Shown: piece by piece, positions 15,496 to 22,937 of the stretch
Layout: each line of letters starts with the position of its first letter
How positions within the stretch are numbered: position 1 is the first letter of the stretch
DNA from: Bacillus sp. CH140a_4T
GTDB lineage: Bacteria > Bacillota > Bacilli > Bacillales > Bacillaceae_G
DNA length: 64,000 bases
Reading direction: 5' to 3'
NCBI RefSeq assembly: GCF_008923725.1
Contig: NZ_WBPF01000019.1
Coordinates: forward strand, 232,649-296,648
Translations under genes and position numbers: made by a program
The notes under the pieces: model-generated
The model's input: the letters and a program-made list of their open reading frames with translations, nothing else
The model's database searches: none
Told to the model about the DNA's origin: nothing

Positions 15496-15597
15496 ATGAT
15501 GAACAAGATGAAAACGAACAATTTTTCAAATACAATGGGCATCGTATTTTCCGCTCTAATCGACGCAAAAGCTGTTGCTTCTACATTAAACAAGTAA
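15496..15597 (+). CDS. micropeptide, DAKAV family (33 residues), cassette B
   Basis: MMNKMKTNNFSNTMGIVFSA then LIDAKAVASTLNK, behind AAAAGGAGCG. It differs from the cassette A copy by a few residues (K/T, L/S, H/N, M/I), and several base differences are silent, a sign of selection on the peptide. Co-transcribed with the next gene. Function unknown. Confidence 0.78.
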   Translation: MMNKMKTNNFSNTMGIVFSALIDAKAVASTLNK

Positions 15598-15609
15598 GGA
15601 GAATTCATT

Positions 15610-15705
15610 ATGAACAATATCACTTTTAACAAATTAGATTTTTTAGGATTAGCTAGCGGCTCTCTTCTTCTTACTGCTTTTATTTACGCTGCTACGCTTG
15701 TATAA
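15610..15705 (+). CDS. hydrophobic micropeptide, MNNITFNK family (31 residues), cassette B
   Basis: MNNITFNKLDFLGLASGSLL then LTAFIYAATLV. One residue differs from the cassette A copy. Single predicted membrane helix after a polar start of about ten residues. AAGGAG precedes the ATG. Function unknown. Confidence 0.78.
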   Translation: MNNITFNKLDFLGLASGSLLLTAFIYAATLV

Positions 15706-15733
15706 CTTTGTGTCCCCTTTCCCCTTTATATAG

Positions 15734-15767
15734 AAAAAGACGACCGTCTATGCCCGGTCGTCTTTTT
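15734..15767 (+). terminator. terminator of cassette B
   Basis: AAAAAGACGACCG pairs with CGGTCGTCTTTTT. The T run overlaps the last codon of the converging small gene. Confidence 0.9.
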
Positions 15768-15906
15768 AAATGTTTCTTTCTTTTAACTCTTTTAAAAGCT
15801 GTATCATTTCAGCTTGTTGTTTTATCTTCTTACGACCATTTCGGTTAATTGCTGCAAGCTCACAAGCAACTCCGACGGCAAAGAAAAACAATACACTTTC
15901 TAACAT
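15766..15906 (-). CDS. small single-helix membrane protein (46 residues)
   Basis: Starts MLESVLFFFAVGVACELAAI behind GGAGGATTTCAC. One hydrophobic helix is followed by a basic, helical tail with RNGRKKIKQQ and LKELKER. Likely anchored in the membrane with a cytoplasmic coiled tail. It lies 21 bases after the EamA transporter gene and may be co-transcribed with it. Family not recognised. Confidence 0.65.
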   Translation of the reverse strand: MLESVLFFFAVGVACELAAINRNGRKKIKQQAEMIQLLKELKERNI

Positions 15907-15927
15907 GTGAAATCCTCCAATTGCCTA

Positions 15928-16896
15928 TTAAACAGCTTGGCGTAATTGCTCTTCTTGTAAAATCTTCTTATTTATATTCTCTTCTTTTCTCTGACAAACG
16001 TTATTGCGAATGAGTGCTGCGATAACAAGTAAAGTCCCTACAATATCAAACATCGTTATTTGATATCCTTGCATCATCATAATAATTAAAGTCGTAATAG
16101 GCACAAAGTTAATAAATAAAATACCATTAATAGATGATAAAATTTTCACACCGTAATTCCAAGCGAGTAACGCTACGATTCCCGGTAATGTCATCATAAA
16201 CAATAAATCATATTTCACGATAGAAATCGTTCCCATGCTCGGAACCGATACATATCCAAGCGATGTAATGATTACGGTTATAATCCCTGTGACCGTCGTA
16301 CCGAATACACACGTCAACGTAGAATAACGTAATGTTGACCAGTCGCTACACGTTTGACCACCCATCGTATAAATAACCCAACCTACAACTCCCACAAATA
16401 TACACGCTAGTGAAAACATGTTATCTTTCAATGTTAAAAAGAAACTCATATCACCCTTCGTAATAACAAATACAGCTCCTACAAAAGCAATCATCATGCT
16501 CGTTATCATATACTTTTTCGGTTTCACATGCTTATATCCCCATAGAATACAAATAGAAATCATCGGCATAAGTGCTTCCATGATGGAGGCTACCATCACG
16601 CCCGGTTTTCCCATTAACATTTGACCTAAAAATATAAGTACATTATATACAGTAAACGCCATCGTTCCGAAAAAGACGAGTAACTTTCCTCTTCCCTCTA
16701 AACGAAATGCCTGTTTGCCTTCTTTCATTAACAACAATACAATCAGTACGATCGCTACCGCTCCATAGCGAATAAGCGAAAAATAAAATGGATCTATGTA
16801 TTCTAACGCATGATCAGCAACCGGAAACATTGCTCCCCATGACATACTTGCAATTAAACACGCTAAAGCCCCTATTATCATTTGACCTTTTCTCAC
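15928..16896 (-). CDS. EamA/DMT-family transporter
   Basis: About 322 residues with ten predicted membrane helices in two EamA halves (ALACLIASMSWGAMFPVADH in the first). Drug/metabolite transporters of this family export or import small metabolites. The GTG at 16896 follows GTGGGGG; an ATG a few codons inside, or an ATG at 16956, are alternatives. It is divergent from a LysR regulator, with a 35-base palindrome in between, so the regulator probably controls it. Substrate unknown. Confidence 0.85.
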   Translation of the reverse strand: MRKGQMIIGALACLIASMSWGAMFPVADHALEYIDPFYFSLIRYGAVAIVLIVLLLMKEGKQAFRLEGRGKLLVFFGTMAFTVYNVLIFLGQMLMGKPGVMVASIMEALMPMISICILWGYKHVKPKKYMITSMMIAFVGAVFVITKGDMSFFLTLKDNMFSLACIFVGVVGWVIYTMGGQTCSDWSTLRYSTLTCVFGTTVTGIITVIITSLGYVSVPSMGTISIVKYDLLFMMTLPGIVALLAWNYGVKILSSINGILFINFVPITTLIIMMMQGYQITMFDIVGTLLVIAALIRNNVCQRKEENINKKILQEEQLRQAV

Positions 16897-16973
16897 CACA
16901 ATCCCCCACTTCTTTCTATTTGCACAAAGAGAATTGTAAAAGAAAAAATATATCACGTAAAATGATTCAAAAT

Positions 16974-17008
16974 GATGTTAACTATCATTTATAATGATAG
17001 TTAACATC
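16974..17008. promoter_or_regulatory. perfect 16-bp inverted repeat between EamA and LysR genes
   Basis: GATGTTAACTATCATT and its exact reverse complement, separated by TAT. It lies between the divergent genes, just before the LysR ribosome binding site. Probable operator for the LysR regulator. Confidence 0.7.
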
Positions 17009-17023
17009 AAGGAGGATCATATT

Positions 17024-17890
17024 ATGGAATTAAGAGATTTACAAATCTTCCAGAGCGTTGCCGACAAAGGTAGTGTAAGTAGCGCCGCAAAGGAATTAAA
17101 TTACGTACAATCAAATGTAACTGCACGTATTAAACAACTAGAAAACGAGCTAAAAACACTGCTCTTTTATCGTCATAAACGAGGCATGACTTTAACAGCT
17201 GAAGGAAGAAAAATGCTCGTTTATGTTAATAAAATTTTGCAAGATGTTGATGAGCTAAAACAAGTATTTTTAGATAGTGAAACACCGTCTGGTATATTAA
17301 AAATCGGTACTGTCGAAACAGTAAGTACATTACCTACCATCTTATCTTCTTACTATAAACGCTATCCGAATGTCGATTTATCATTACAAGCAGGTCTAAC
17401 AGAAGAATTAATTAGAGAAGTACTTGATCACCAATTAGATGGCGCTTTTATATCAGGCCCTATTAAACATCCACTAATTGAACAATACGATGTTAGTACA
17501 GAAAAATTAATGCTTGTAACACAAAATAAAGCTTTCCATATAGAAGAATTTACAACAACGCCTCTACTCGTTTTTAACCAAGGATGTGGATACCGTTCCA
17601 AACTAGAACGATGGCTGAAAGATGAAGGTTTGCTACCAAAAAGAATTATGGAATTTAATATATTAGAGACAATATTAAACAGTGTTGCACTCGGCCTTGG
17701 AATTACACTCGTACCACAGTCCGCTGTCCACCATCTTTCTAAGGCAGGTAAGGTGCATTGTCATGCAATCCCTGAAAAATACGGCAGTATTTCAACGGTT
17801 TTCATACGCCGTAAAGATAGCTATATGACGAATTCAATGCGTAGCTTTTTAAAAACAATTGAAGAGCATCATCATATTAATATGCTTTAA
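17024..17890 (+). CDS. LysR-family transcriptional regulator
   Basis: A 288-residue LysR regulator starting [14 protein letters not shown] behind AAGGAGG. The winged helix-turn-helix ([20 protein letters not shown]) occupies the first 60 residues, and a two-lobed effector-binding domain fills the rest. LysR proteins usually activate a divergent target and repress themselves, so the EamA transporter is the likely target. Effector unknown. Confidence 0.9.
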   Translation: MELRDLQIFQSVADKGSVSSAAKELNYVQSNVTARIKQLENELKTLLFYRHKRGMTLTAEGRKMLVYVNKILQDVDELKQVFLDSETPSGILKIGTVETVSTLPTILSSYYKRYPNVDLSLQAGLTEELIREVLDHQLDGAFISGPIKHPLIEQYDVSTEKLMLVTQNKAFHIEEFTTTPLLVFNQGCGYRSKLERWLKDEGLLPKRIMEFNILETILNSVALGLGITLVPQSAVHHLSKAGKVHCHAIPEKYGSISTVFIRRKDSYMTNSMRSFLKTIEEHHHINML

Positions 17891-17892
17891 CG

Positions 17893-17919
17893 GACATTCT
17901 TACACGAATGTCTTTTTTT
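17893..17919 (+). terminator. terminator of the LysR gene
   Basis: GACATTC pairs with GAATGTC, followed by seven T. Confidence 0.8.
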
Positions 17920-17984
17920 CTTACAAAAGTGTAAGCCTTCCGTAAGCTAATTCGATAGTTACAGGCGATCATATTTCCTATAAT
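17920..17984 (+). promoter_or_regulatory. BceR-like promoter element, copy 8
   Basis: CTTACA-AAAG-TGTAAG, half-site CGTAAG, CGATAGT (17953-17959), 19 bases, perfect TATAAT (17979-17984). Heads micropeptide cassette C. Confidence 0.75.
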
Positions 17985-18031
17985 TAAGACATAAAGCAGG
18001 GCAACAACAATTCGAAAAGGAGCGGATACGT

Positions 18032-18133
18032 ATGATGAACAAAATGAAATCAAGCAATTTTTTAAATACAATGGGCATGGTGCTATCCGCACTTGTCGAT
18101 GCAAAAGCCGTTGCAACTACATTAAACAAATAA
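18032..18133 (+). CDS. micropeptide, DAKAV family (33 residues), cassette C
   Basis: MMNKMKSSNFLNTMGMVLSA then LVDAKAVATTLNK, behind AAAAGGAGCG. The most diverged of the three 33-residue copies at DNA level, yet the peptide differs at only a few positions, consistent with purifying selection. Pairs with the next gene. Function unknown. Confidence 0.78.
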   Translation: MMNKMKSSNFLNTMGMVLSALVDAKAVATTLNK

Positions 18134-18145
18134 GGAGAGATTATA

Positions 18146-18247
18146 ATGAACAACATTACATTTAACAAATCAGACTTTATCGGACTTGCAAGTGGAGCGA
18201 CTCTTCTTACAGCTTTCATTTACACACTTGCTCAAGGTCTTGTTTAA
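18146..18247 (+). CDS. hydrophobic micropeptide, MNNITFNK family (33 residues), cassette C
   Basis: MNNITFNKSDFIGLASGATL then LTAFIYTLAQGLV. Same plan as the 31-residue copies, with two extra residues near the end. AAGGAGA lies upstream of the ATG. Single membrane helix. Function unknown. Confidence 0.78.
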   Translation: MNNITFNKSDFIGLASGATLLTAFIYTLAQGLV

Positions 18248-18279
18248 TACTTTGTTTCCCCAAACCCCTTTATATATAG

Positions 18280-18314
18280 AAAAAGCTGCTTGTCTTATAG
18301 ACAAGCAGCTTTTT
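18280..18314. terminator. bidirectional terminator of cassette C and the molybdate-type regulator
   Basis: AAAAAGCTGCTTGTC pairs with GACAAGCAGCTTTTT. Confidence 0.9.
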
Positions 18315-19233
18315 AGTTTATTTCATATATAATTTGACCTGTTTTCGTCATATCATATCCGCCAATTGCTTTTAATTCATTATGAAATTCTTCCGATTGC
18401 AGAATATCTTTCACGACTTCGATCAGCCCTTCATTTTCTTTATTCTTCAAAATCACTAAATCATACTGTTCTTTCATGATTGGAACAAAGTCTACATTTA
18501 CAATTTGTGAAAACTTTTCTGATCCTACTCCCACATCAGCTTTTCCATTCGCGACTTGTGTGGCAACACCAAGATGATTCGATTCTTCCCATTCATATCC
18601 ACTAATACGTTCTTTATTTAAATTTTGAATGCGCAATTGTTCATCCACTAATACCCTAATGCCAGAGCCTTTTTCTCGATTTACAAATCGTATAGATGAT
18701 TGGGATAAATCATCCCACGTTTTTATATTTTTAGGATTCCCCTTTTGCACATAAAACCCAACGTTCCTTGCTAATAAATTAATCATCGTACATGGTTGTC
18801 CAACTAAAATACGTTTTACGTAAGGAACATTATATGTACCCGTTTCGCCATCAAACAAATGCAAACTAACGATACTTCCTTCTCCTTGATACATCTTTAC
18901 TAAACTCGTTAAACTACCTTGATATGCCCTTAATATATTTGAACTTGGCAGGCGATTTTCTATACGTTTCGCCAACATATCTAACGTTAGTTCTTGTCCG
19001 CTAATAATACATGTATTCAAGCCTCTACTATCTTCGCTCTTTACAGGAGTGCCTTGTATTTTCCCTGTTTTCATTTGCTTTATATATTGTTCTAAATCCG
19101 TTGCATCAATGCGCATCTGTCTACCAATTCTATAAGAAGGCAGTTCTCCTTTTTTAATTAGATCGTATACAGTTAATTTTGATACTTTTAATCGCTTCGC
19201 TACTTCTTCCGTTGTGTAGGAATGATGATCCAT
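18313..19233 (-). CDS. HTH (excisionase-type) regulator with substrate-binding domain, YvgK-like
   Basis: About 306 residues. The N-terminus has a MerR/excisionase-type helix-turn-helix (TTEEVAKRLKVSKLTVYDLI … YRIGRQMRI). The rest is a PBP-like domain as in molybdate-responsive one-component regulators (GQPCTMINLLARNVGFYVQK, NREKGSGIRVLVD). The start at 19233 follows GTGAGGA; an ATG at 19260 is possible. It is divergent from modA-modB, the same arrangement as yvgK next to yvgL-yvgM in B. subtilis, so it likely controls them. Five 10-bp direct repeats in the intergenic region are the probable operator. Confidence 0.82.
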   Translation of the reverse strand: MDHHSYTTEEVAKRLKVSKLTVYDLIKKGELPSYRIGRQMRIDATDLEQYIKQMKTGKIQGTPVKSEDSRGLNTCIISGQELTLDMLAKRIENRLPSSNILRAYQGSLTSLVKMYQGEGSIVSLHLFDGETGTYNVPYVKRILVGQPCTMINLLARNVGFYVQKGNPKNIKTWDDLSQSSIRFVNREKGSGIRVLVDEQLRIQNLNKERISGYEWEESNHLGVATQVANGKADVGVGSEKFSQIVNVDFVPIMKEQYDLVILKNKENEGLIEVVKDILQSEEFHNELKAIGGYDMTKTGQIIYEIN

Positions 19234-19326
19234 AGACGATTCCTCACTTTCTTCCTTCATTGTAACAAAGAAAAGAATATTTCTCCTATATTAAAAAACA
19301 ACTACATCGTTCAAATTATATTCAAT

Positions 19327-19376
19327 TATAACTAGTTATATTTAGTTATAATTAGATATAATTAAATATATCAAAA
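19327..19376. repeat. five 10-bp direct repeats, probable operator for modAB
   Basis: TATAACTAGT, TATATTTAGT, TATAATTAGA, TATAATTAAA, TATATCAAAA: five units in exact 10-bp register, one per helical turn, between the divergent regulator and modA. Cooperative binding of the HTH regulator is likely. Confidence 0.6.
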
Positions 19377-19393
19377 CGAAAGGGGATCTTTTT

Positions 19394-20200
19394 ATGAACA
19401 AGTTTACATTACGATCCATCGGAGCACTTATACTTTCTTTTCTTCTTATATTTAGCGTTGCATGCACAAGCGGAGATAAGAAAGAGAAATCAACTACTAA
19501 AGAAGGAAAAACAGCAGAACTTACTATATCGGCTGCTGCAAGCTTACAAGATGCACTAAAAGAAATTGAAACAAAATATAAAGAAAAAGAACCTAATATT
19601 AAACTTTCTTTTAACTTCGGTGCTTCTGGTGCACTTCAACAACAAATTGAACAAGGTGCACCTGCTGACTTATTCTTCTCAGCAGCCGAAGATAAATTCC
19701 AAACTCTTGTTAAAAAAGGATTCATTAATGAAAAAGAAGGGAAAAATCTTCTTGGAAATGAACTCGTTCTAGTCGTCCCAAAAGATAGTTCCCTTTCAAA
19801 AATTCAAGATTTAAAAGATGAAAAAATTAAGAAAATCGCACTTGGTACACCTGAATCAGTACCTGCGGGAAAATACGCAAAGGCTTCTCTCACACATGAA
19901 AACCTATGGAGTGACATTCAAAATAAAATCGTATTTACAAAAGATGTTCGCCAAGTGTTAACATATGTAGAAACAGGTAATGTCGATGCTGGTATTGTAT
20001 ACAAAACAGATGCTCTCATTTCAGACAAAGTAAAAATTGGCGAGACAGCGGCAGCTACTTCTCATGAGCCTATCCACTATCCATTAGGTGTTATAAAGGA
20101 ATCTAAGCATAAGAAAGAGGCGACTTCATTTTATGAGTATTTGCAATCAAAAGATGCACAATCTATCTTTAAAAAATATGGATTTACAGTCCTATCATAA
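19394..20200 (+). CDS. modA: molybdate-type ABC transporter substrate-binding lipoprotein
   Basis: A 268-residue lipoprotein (signal ending FSVACTS) of the ModA family. The core has SAAASLQDALKEIE, FNFGASGALQQQIEQGAPADLFFSA and PESVPAGKYAKASL, the oxyanion-binding motifs for molybdate or tungstate. Start behind AAAGGGG. It is followed 5 bases later by modB. The divergent regulator with a similar binding fold supports an oxyanion role. Confidence 0.9.
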   Translation: MNKFTLRSIGALILSFLLIFSVACTSGDKKEKSTTKEGKTAELTISAAASLQDALKEIETKYKEKEPNIKLSFNFGASGALQQQIEQGAPADLFFSAAEDKFQTLVKKGFINEKEGKNLLGNELVLVVPKDSSLSKIQDLKDEKIKKIALGTPESVPAGKYAKASLTHENLWSDIQNKIVFTKDVRQVLTYVETGNVDAGIVYKTDALISDKVKIGETAAATSHEPIHYPLGVIKESKHKKEATSFYEYLQSKDAQSIFKKYGFTVLS

Positions 20201-20205
20201 TTGCC

Positions 20206-20880
20206 ATGAGCTTTGATGCTATTTTGTCACCAATCTTTCTATCTTTACGAGTAGCTGCATGTGCCACCATTATCGTTACCATTTTAGGAACTATAATCGG
20301 ACGAGCGCTAGCACGTTCCTCCTGGAGATATAAAGTAATATTAGAAACTATTTTCTTATTACCAATGGTGCTTCCGCCAACTGTAATCGGCTTTTTTCTC
20401 ATTATCATTTTTGGAAACAATAGTCCCATTGGAATGTGGATAGAATCATTGTTTCAGCAGTCTATTATGTTCACATCTACTGCTGCGATCATTGCTTCTA
20501 CAGTTGTTGCATTTCCGCTTATGTACCAATCAGCAAAAACAGGATTTTCTATCGCGAATGTACAAATTGAAGAAAGTGCTCGTGACCTTGGTGCAAGTGA
20601 ATATCAAGTTTTTCTACACGTCACACTTCCGCTTGCATTTCCTGCCTTACTAAGCGGAATGATTTTGAGCTTTGTTCGTGCGCTCGGTGAGTTTGGTGCT
20701 ACACTCATGTTTGCTGGGAACATTCCTGGTAAAACACAGACAATCCCAACTGCAATTTATATGGCGATTGATGCAAGTAATATGCAGCTCGCCTGGACAC
20801 TTGTAGTTATCACTATTAGTATGTCGTTCCTATTTCTGCTATGTATTCAGCTTATTAATAAAAGAATTACTAACTTTTAA
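20206..20880 (+). CDS. modB: molybdate-type ABC transporter permease
   Basis: A 224-residue permease with five or six membrane helices and the EAA-type loop (ESARDLGASEYQVFLHVTLPLAFPALLSG) that docks the ATPase. Matches ModB of molybdate importers. Starts just after modA. No ModC-type ATPase gene follows; a terminator closes the operon, so the ATPase must come from elsewhere. Confidence 0.9.
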   Translation: MSFDAILSPIFLSLRVAACATIIVTILGTIIGRALARSSWRYKVILETIFLLPMVLPPTVIGFFLIIIFGNNSPIGMWIESLFQQSIMFTSTAAIIASTVVAFPLMYQSAKTGFSIANVQIEESARDLGASEYQVFLHVTLPLAFPALLSGMILSFVRALGEFGATLMFAGNIPGKTQTIPTAIYMAIDASNMQLAWTLVVITISMSFLFLLCIQLINKRITNF

Positions 20881-20912
20881 AGCAGCTTTTTTCGAAGCTG
20901 CTTATTTATTTC
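20881..20912 (+). terminator. terminator of modAB
   Basis: AAGCAGC pairs with GCTGCTT around TTTTTTCGAA, followed by a TTATTTATTT tail. Confidence 0.75.
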
Positions 20913-21035
20913 TTAGGAAATAAAATATACCACCGGGAAATAACTGAATTTTACCTCTTATTAAAATATACATTTTATTTGAATTCACTTTCTAAAATAG
21001 GCAATTTCCTGTTATTATATGGAGGTGTTTCAAAA

Positions 21036-21140
21036 AATGAAGAAATGAAAACGCATTTATATCGTGAATTCTTCATCCTGTTTTAGCGATCGGTAATCTT
21101 CTACTCTATTAGTGGGGCATTACCGATCGTTAGAACGATA
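21036..21140 (+). promoter_or_regulatory. leader of the sugar-transporter gene: mini-frame and inverted repeat
   Basis: A three-codon frame (ATGAAGAAATGA, 21036-21047) has a good ribosome binding site, TGGAGGTG. It is followed by GATCGGTAAT (about 21090) and its reverse complement ATTACCGATC (about 21120), which form a 10-bp stem without a T run. This could be a protein-binding site or an RNA hairpin in the leader. Its role is unknown. Confidence 0.4.
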
Positions 21141-21180
21141 TGTAATTATATTGGTATAGGAAATCGAAGGGAGTCTTGTA

Positions 21181-22032
21181 ATGGACATTTTATTAGCGCT
21201 TCTTCCTGCAATTGCATGGGGAAACATCTTATTAGTAAGCGTAAAAATGGGCGGTGGTGCATATAGCCAAACGGTAGGTATGACAATCGGTGCTCTATTC
21301 TTCGCAACAATTATGTATGTATTTACTCAACCAGCTTTAACAATGACAGTCTTGATTGTTGGTTTTATTTCAGGTTTATTCTGGGCTTTAGGACAAGTAA
21401 ACCAATTAAAAACAGTTGAAAAACTAGGTGTTTCAACTACCGTAACAATTTCTACTGGTATGCAACTTGTTGCAACTTCTATCTTTGGAGTTATCGCTTT
21501 TCGTGAGTGGACTACTACAACAACGATTGTTCTGGGAACGATTGCAATCCTATTAATCGTAGTTGGTGTTGTATTCACATCATTAGATGACAAAGAAAAT
21601 GCACAGCCACCAGGACAATTGAAAAAAGGACTCCTTACTTTAATTGTTTCTACTTTCGGCTACCTTGTATATGTAATTATTATTCGTTGGTATAATATCG
21701 ATGGTTGGTCTGCTATTTTACCACAAGCAGTTGGTATGTTTGTTGGTGCGGTTGTACTGACGTCTAAACATAAACCATTTAACAAATATGCAATCCGTAA
21801 TGCTTTATCTGGTTTACTATGGGGAACTGGAAACTTATTCTTACTTCTTTCATTACCACGTGTCGGAGTAGCAACAAGCTTCCCATTATCTCAAACTGGA
21901 ATCGTTATCTCAACATTCGGTGCGATTGTCTTCTTAGGTGAAAAGAAAACAAAACGTCAATTGATCTTTATTGCACTAGGTAGTGTTTTAATTATCGGCG
22001 GCGCTGTATTGTTAGGTATGACAAAAGCATAA
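21181..22032 (+). CDS. glcU: GRP-family sugar transporter (GlcU/RbsU-like)
   Basis: A 283-residue membrane protein with ten predicted helices. It starts MDILLALLPAIAWGNILLVS and has the repeated DMT-like halves of the glucose/ribose uptake (GRP) family. GlcU of Bacillus imports glucose by proton symport, and RbsU-like members take ribose. Sequence alone does not decide between them. No glucose dehydrogenase gene is adjacent. Start behind AAGGGAG. A strong terminator follows. Confidence 0.82.
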   Translation: MDILLALLPAIAWGNILLVSVKMGGGAYSQTVGMTIGALFFATIMYVFTQPALTMTVLIVGFISGLFWALGQVNQLKTVEKLGVSTTVTISTGMQLVATSIFGVIAFREWTTTTTIVLGTIAILLIVVGVVFTSLDDKENAQPPGQLKKGLLTLIVSTFGYLVYVIIIRWYNIDGWSAILPQAVGMFVGAVVLTSKHKPFNKYAIRNALSGLLWGTGNLFLLLSLPRVGVATSFPLSQTGIVISTFGAIVFLGEKKTKRQLIFIALGSVLIIGGAVLLGMTKA

Positions 22033-22046
22033 ACTTATAATCTATT

Positions 22047-22082
22047 AAAAAACCCCTGAAGCATATGTGCTTCAGGGGTTTT
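22047..22082. terminator. bidirectional terminator between glcU and pnuC
   Basis: AAAAACCCCTGAAGCA pairs with TGCTTCAGGGGTTTTT. Confidence 0.95.
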
Positions 22083-22099
22083 TCACTTTTAATTATTTT

Positions 22100-22750
22100 T
22101 TAAATATAATTATTTACATGCCCTTGTCTTTTATAGTTGCTCTTCCACTCTAGTAAACCGGCTATACATATAAAGAGATTAATAACAGCTAATATTAGCA
22201 TGACGTATAGACCTGTGGAAATATAAATCACAATGCTAATTACGTTATACAAAATCCATAAATACCAGTTTTCTAAAATTTTTCGGCTTAGCATAAATTG
22301 AGCTACTAATCCTAGTACAGCATTTAAAGCATCTAAATATGGACTTGTTGATTCTAAATAACGGATTTGATAGCAGCCCCAACCAATCCAAGCAACTAAC
22401 ATGAAGATTATATAAATCGTCCACTCTTTTATATTTAAACGAACTGTTGCTTTTACCTCTTCCTTCCCACTACGTGCAATCCAATAATACCAACCATATA
22501 CATTAAATATAAATTGAAAGGCTGCTAATACTGCCATTGCATATAAACCTTGTGTAATGAAAATATATAGAAATACCGCAACCGTAATCATGCCAAACAA
22601 AAAATTAGATACCTTTTCCCTCGCTAATAACCAAACATTAATAATCCCCATAACCGATGCGAAAATTTCAATATAACTCGATTGAATATAAAATCCAACT
22701 AATACGCAAATGATACTAGAAATAAATAAAAAAAGTGGACTTTTAATCAT
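22100..22750 (-). CDS. pnuC: PnuC-type vitamin/nucleoside transporter
   Basis: A 216-residue membrane protein with about seven helices. The aromatic-rich stretches FQFIFNVYGWYYW and ENWYLWILYNVISI are typical of PnuC transporters, which facilitate nicotinamide riboside uptake with trapping by a kinase; thiamine- and riboflavin-specific relatives exist. The ATG at 22750 fits GGGGAGAG better than the one two codons upstream. I saw no riboswitch in its upstream region, so the substrate stays open. Confidence 0.85.
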   Translation of the reverse strand: MIKSPLFLFISSIICVLVGFYIQSSYIEIFASVMGIINVWLLAREKVSNFLFGMITVAVFLYIFITQGLYAMAVLAAFQFIFNVYGWYYWIARSGKEEVKATVRLNIKEWTIYIIFMLVAWIGWGCYQIRYLESTSPYLDALNAVLGLVAQFMLSRKILENWYLWILYNVISIVIYISTGLYVMLILAVINLFICIAGLLEWKSNYKRQGHVNNYI

Positions 22751-22937
22751 GATCATCTCTCCCCAGATGTATAATAAATTCCCTATGACCAGTATAAGGA
22801 ATAGCCCTTCCTTTTACTATAGATTTCCTCCTTATCGTTATCCATTCCACCTCCAGTAAGTCTTTTCTTTTTACAAAATTCTCTTAAAAATGGTATCGTT
22901 TTTTATAACATATCTCCACTAGAAAGGAATAGAGGAT

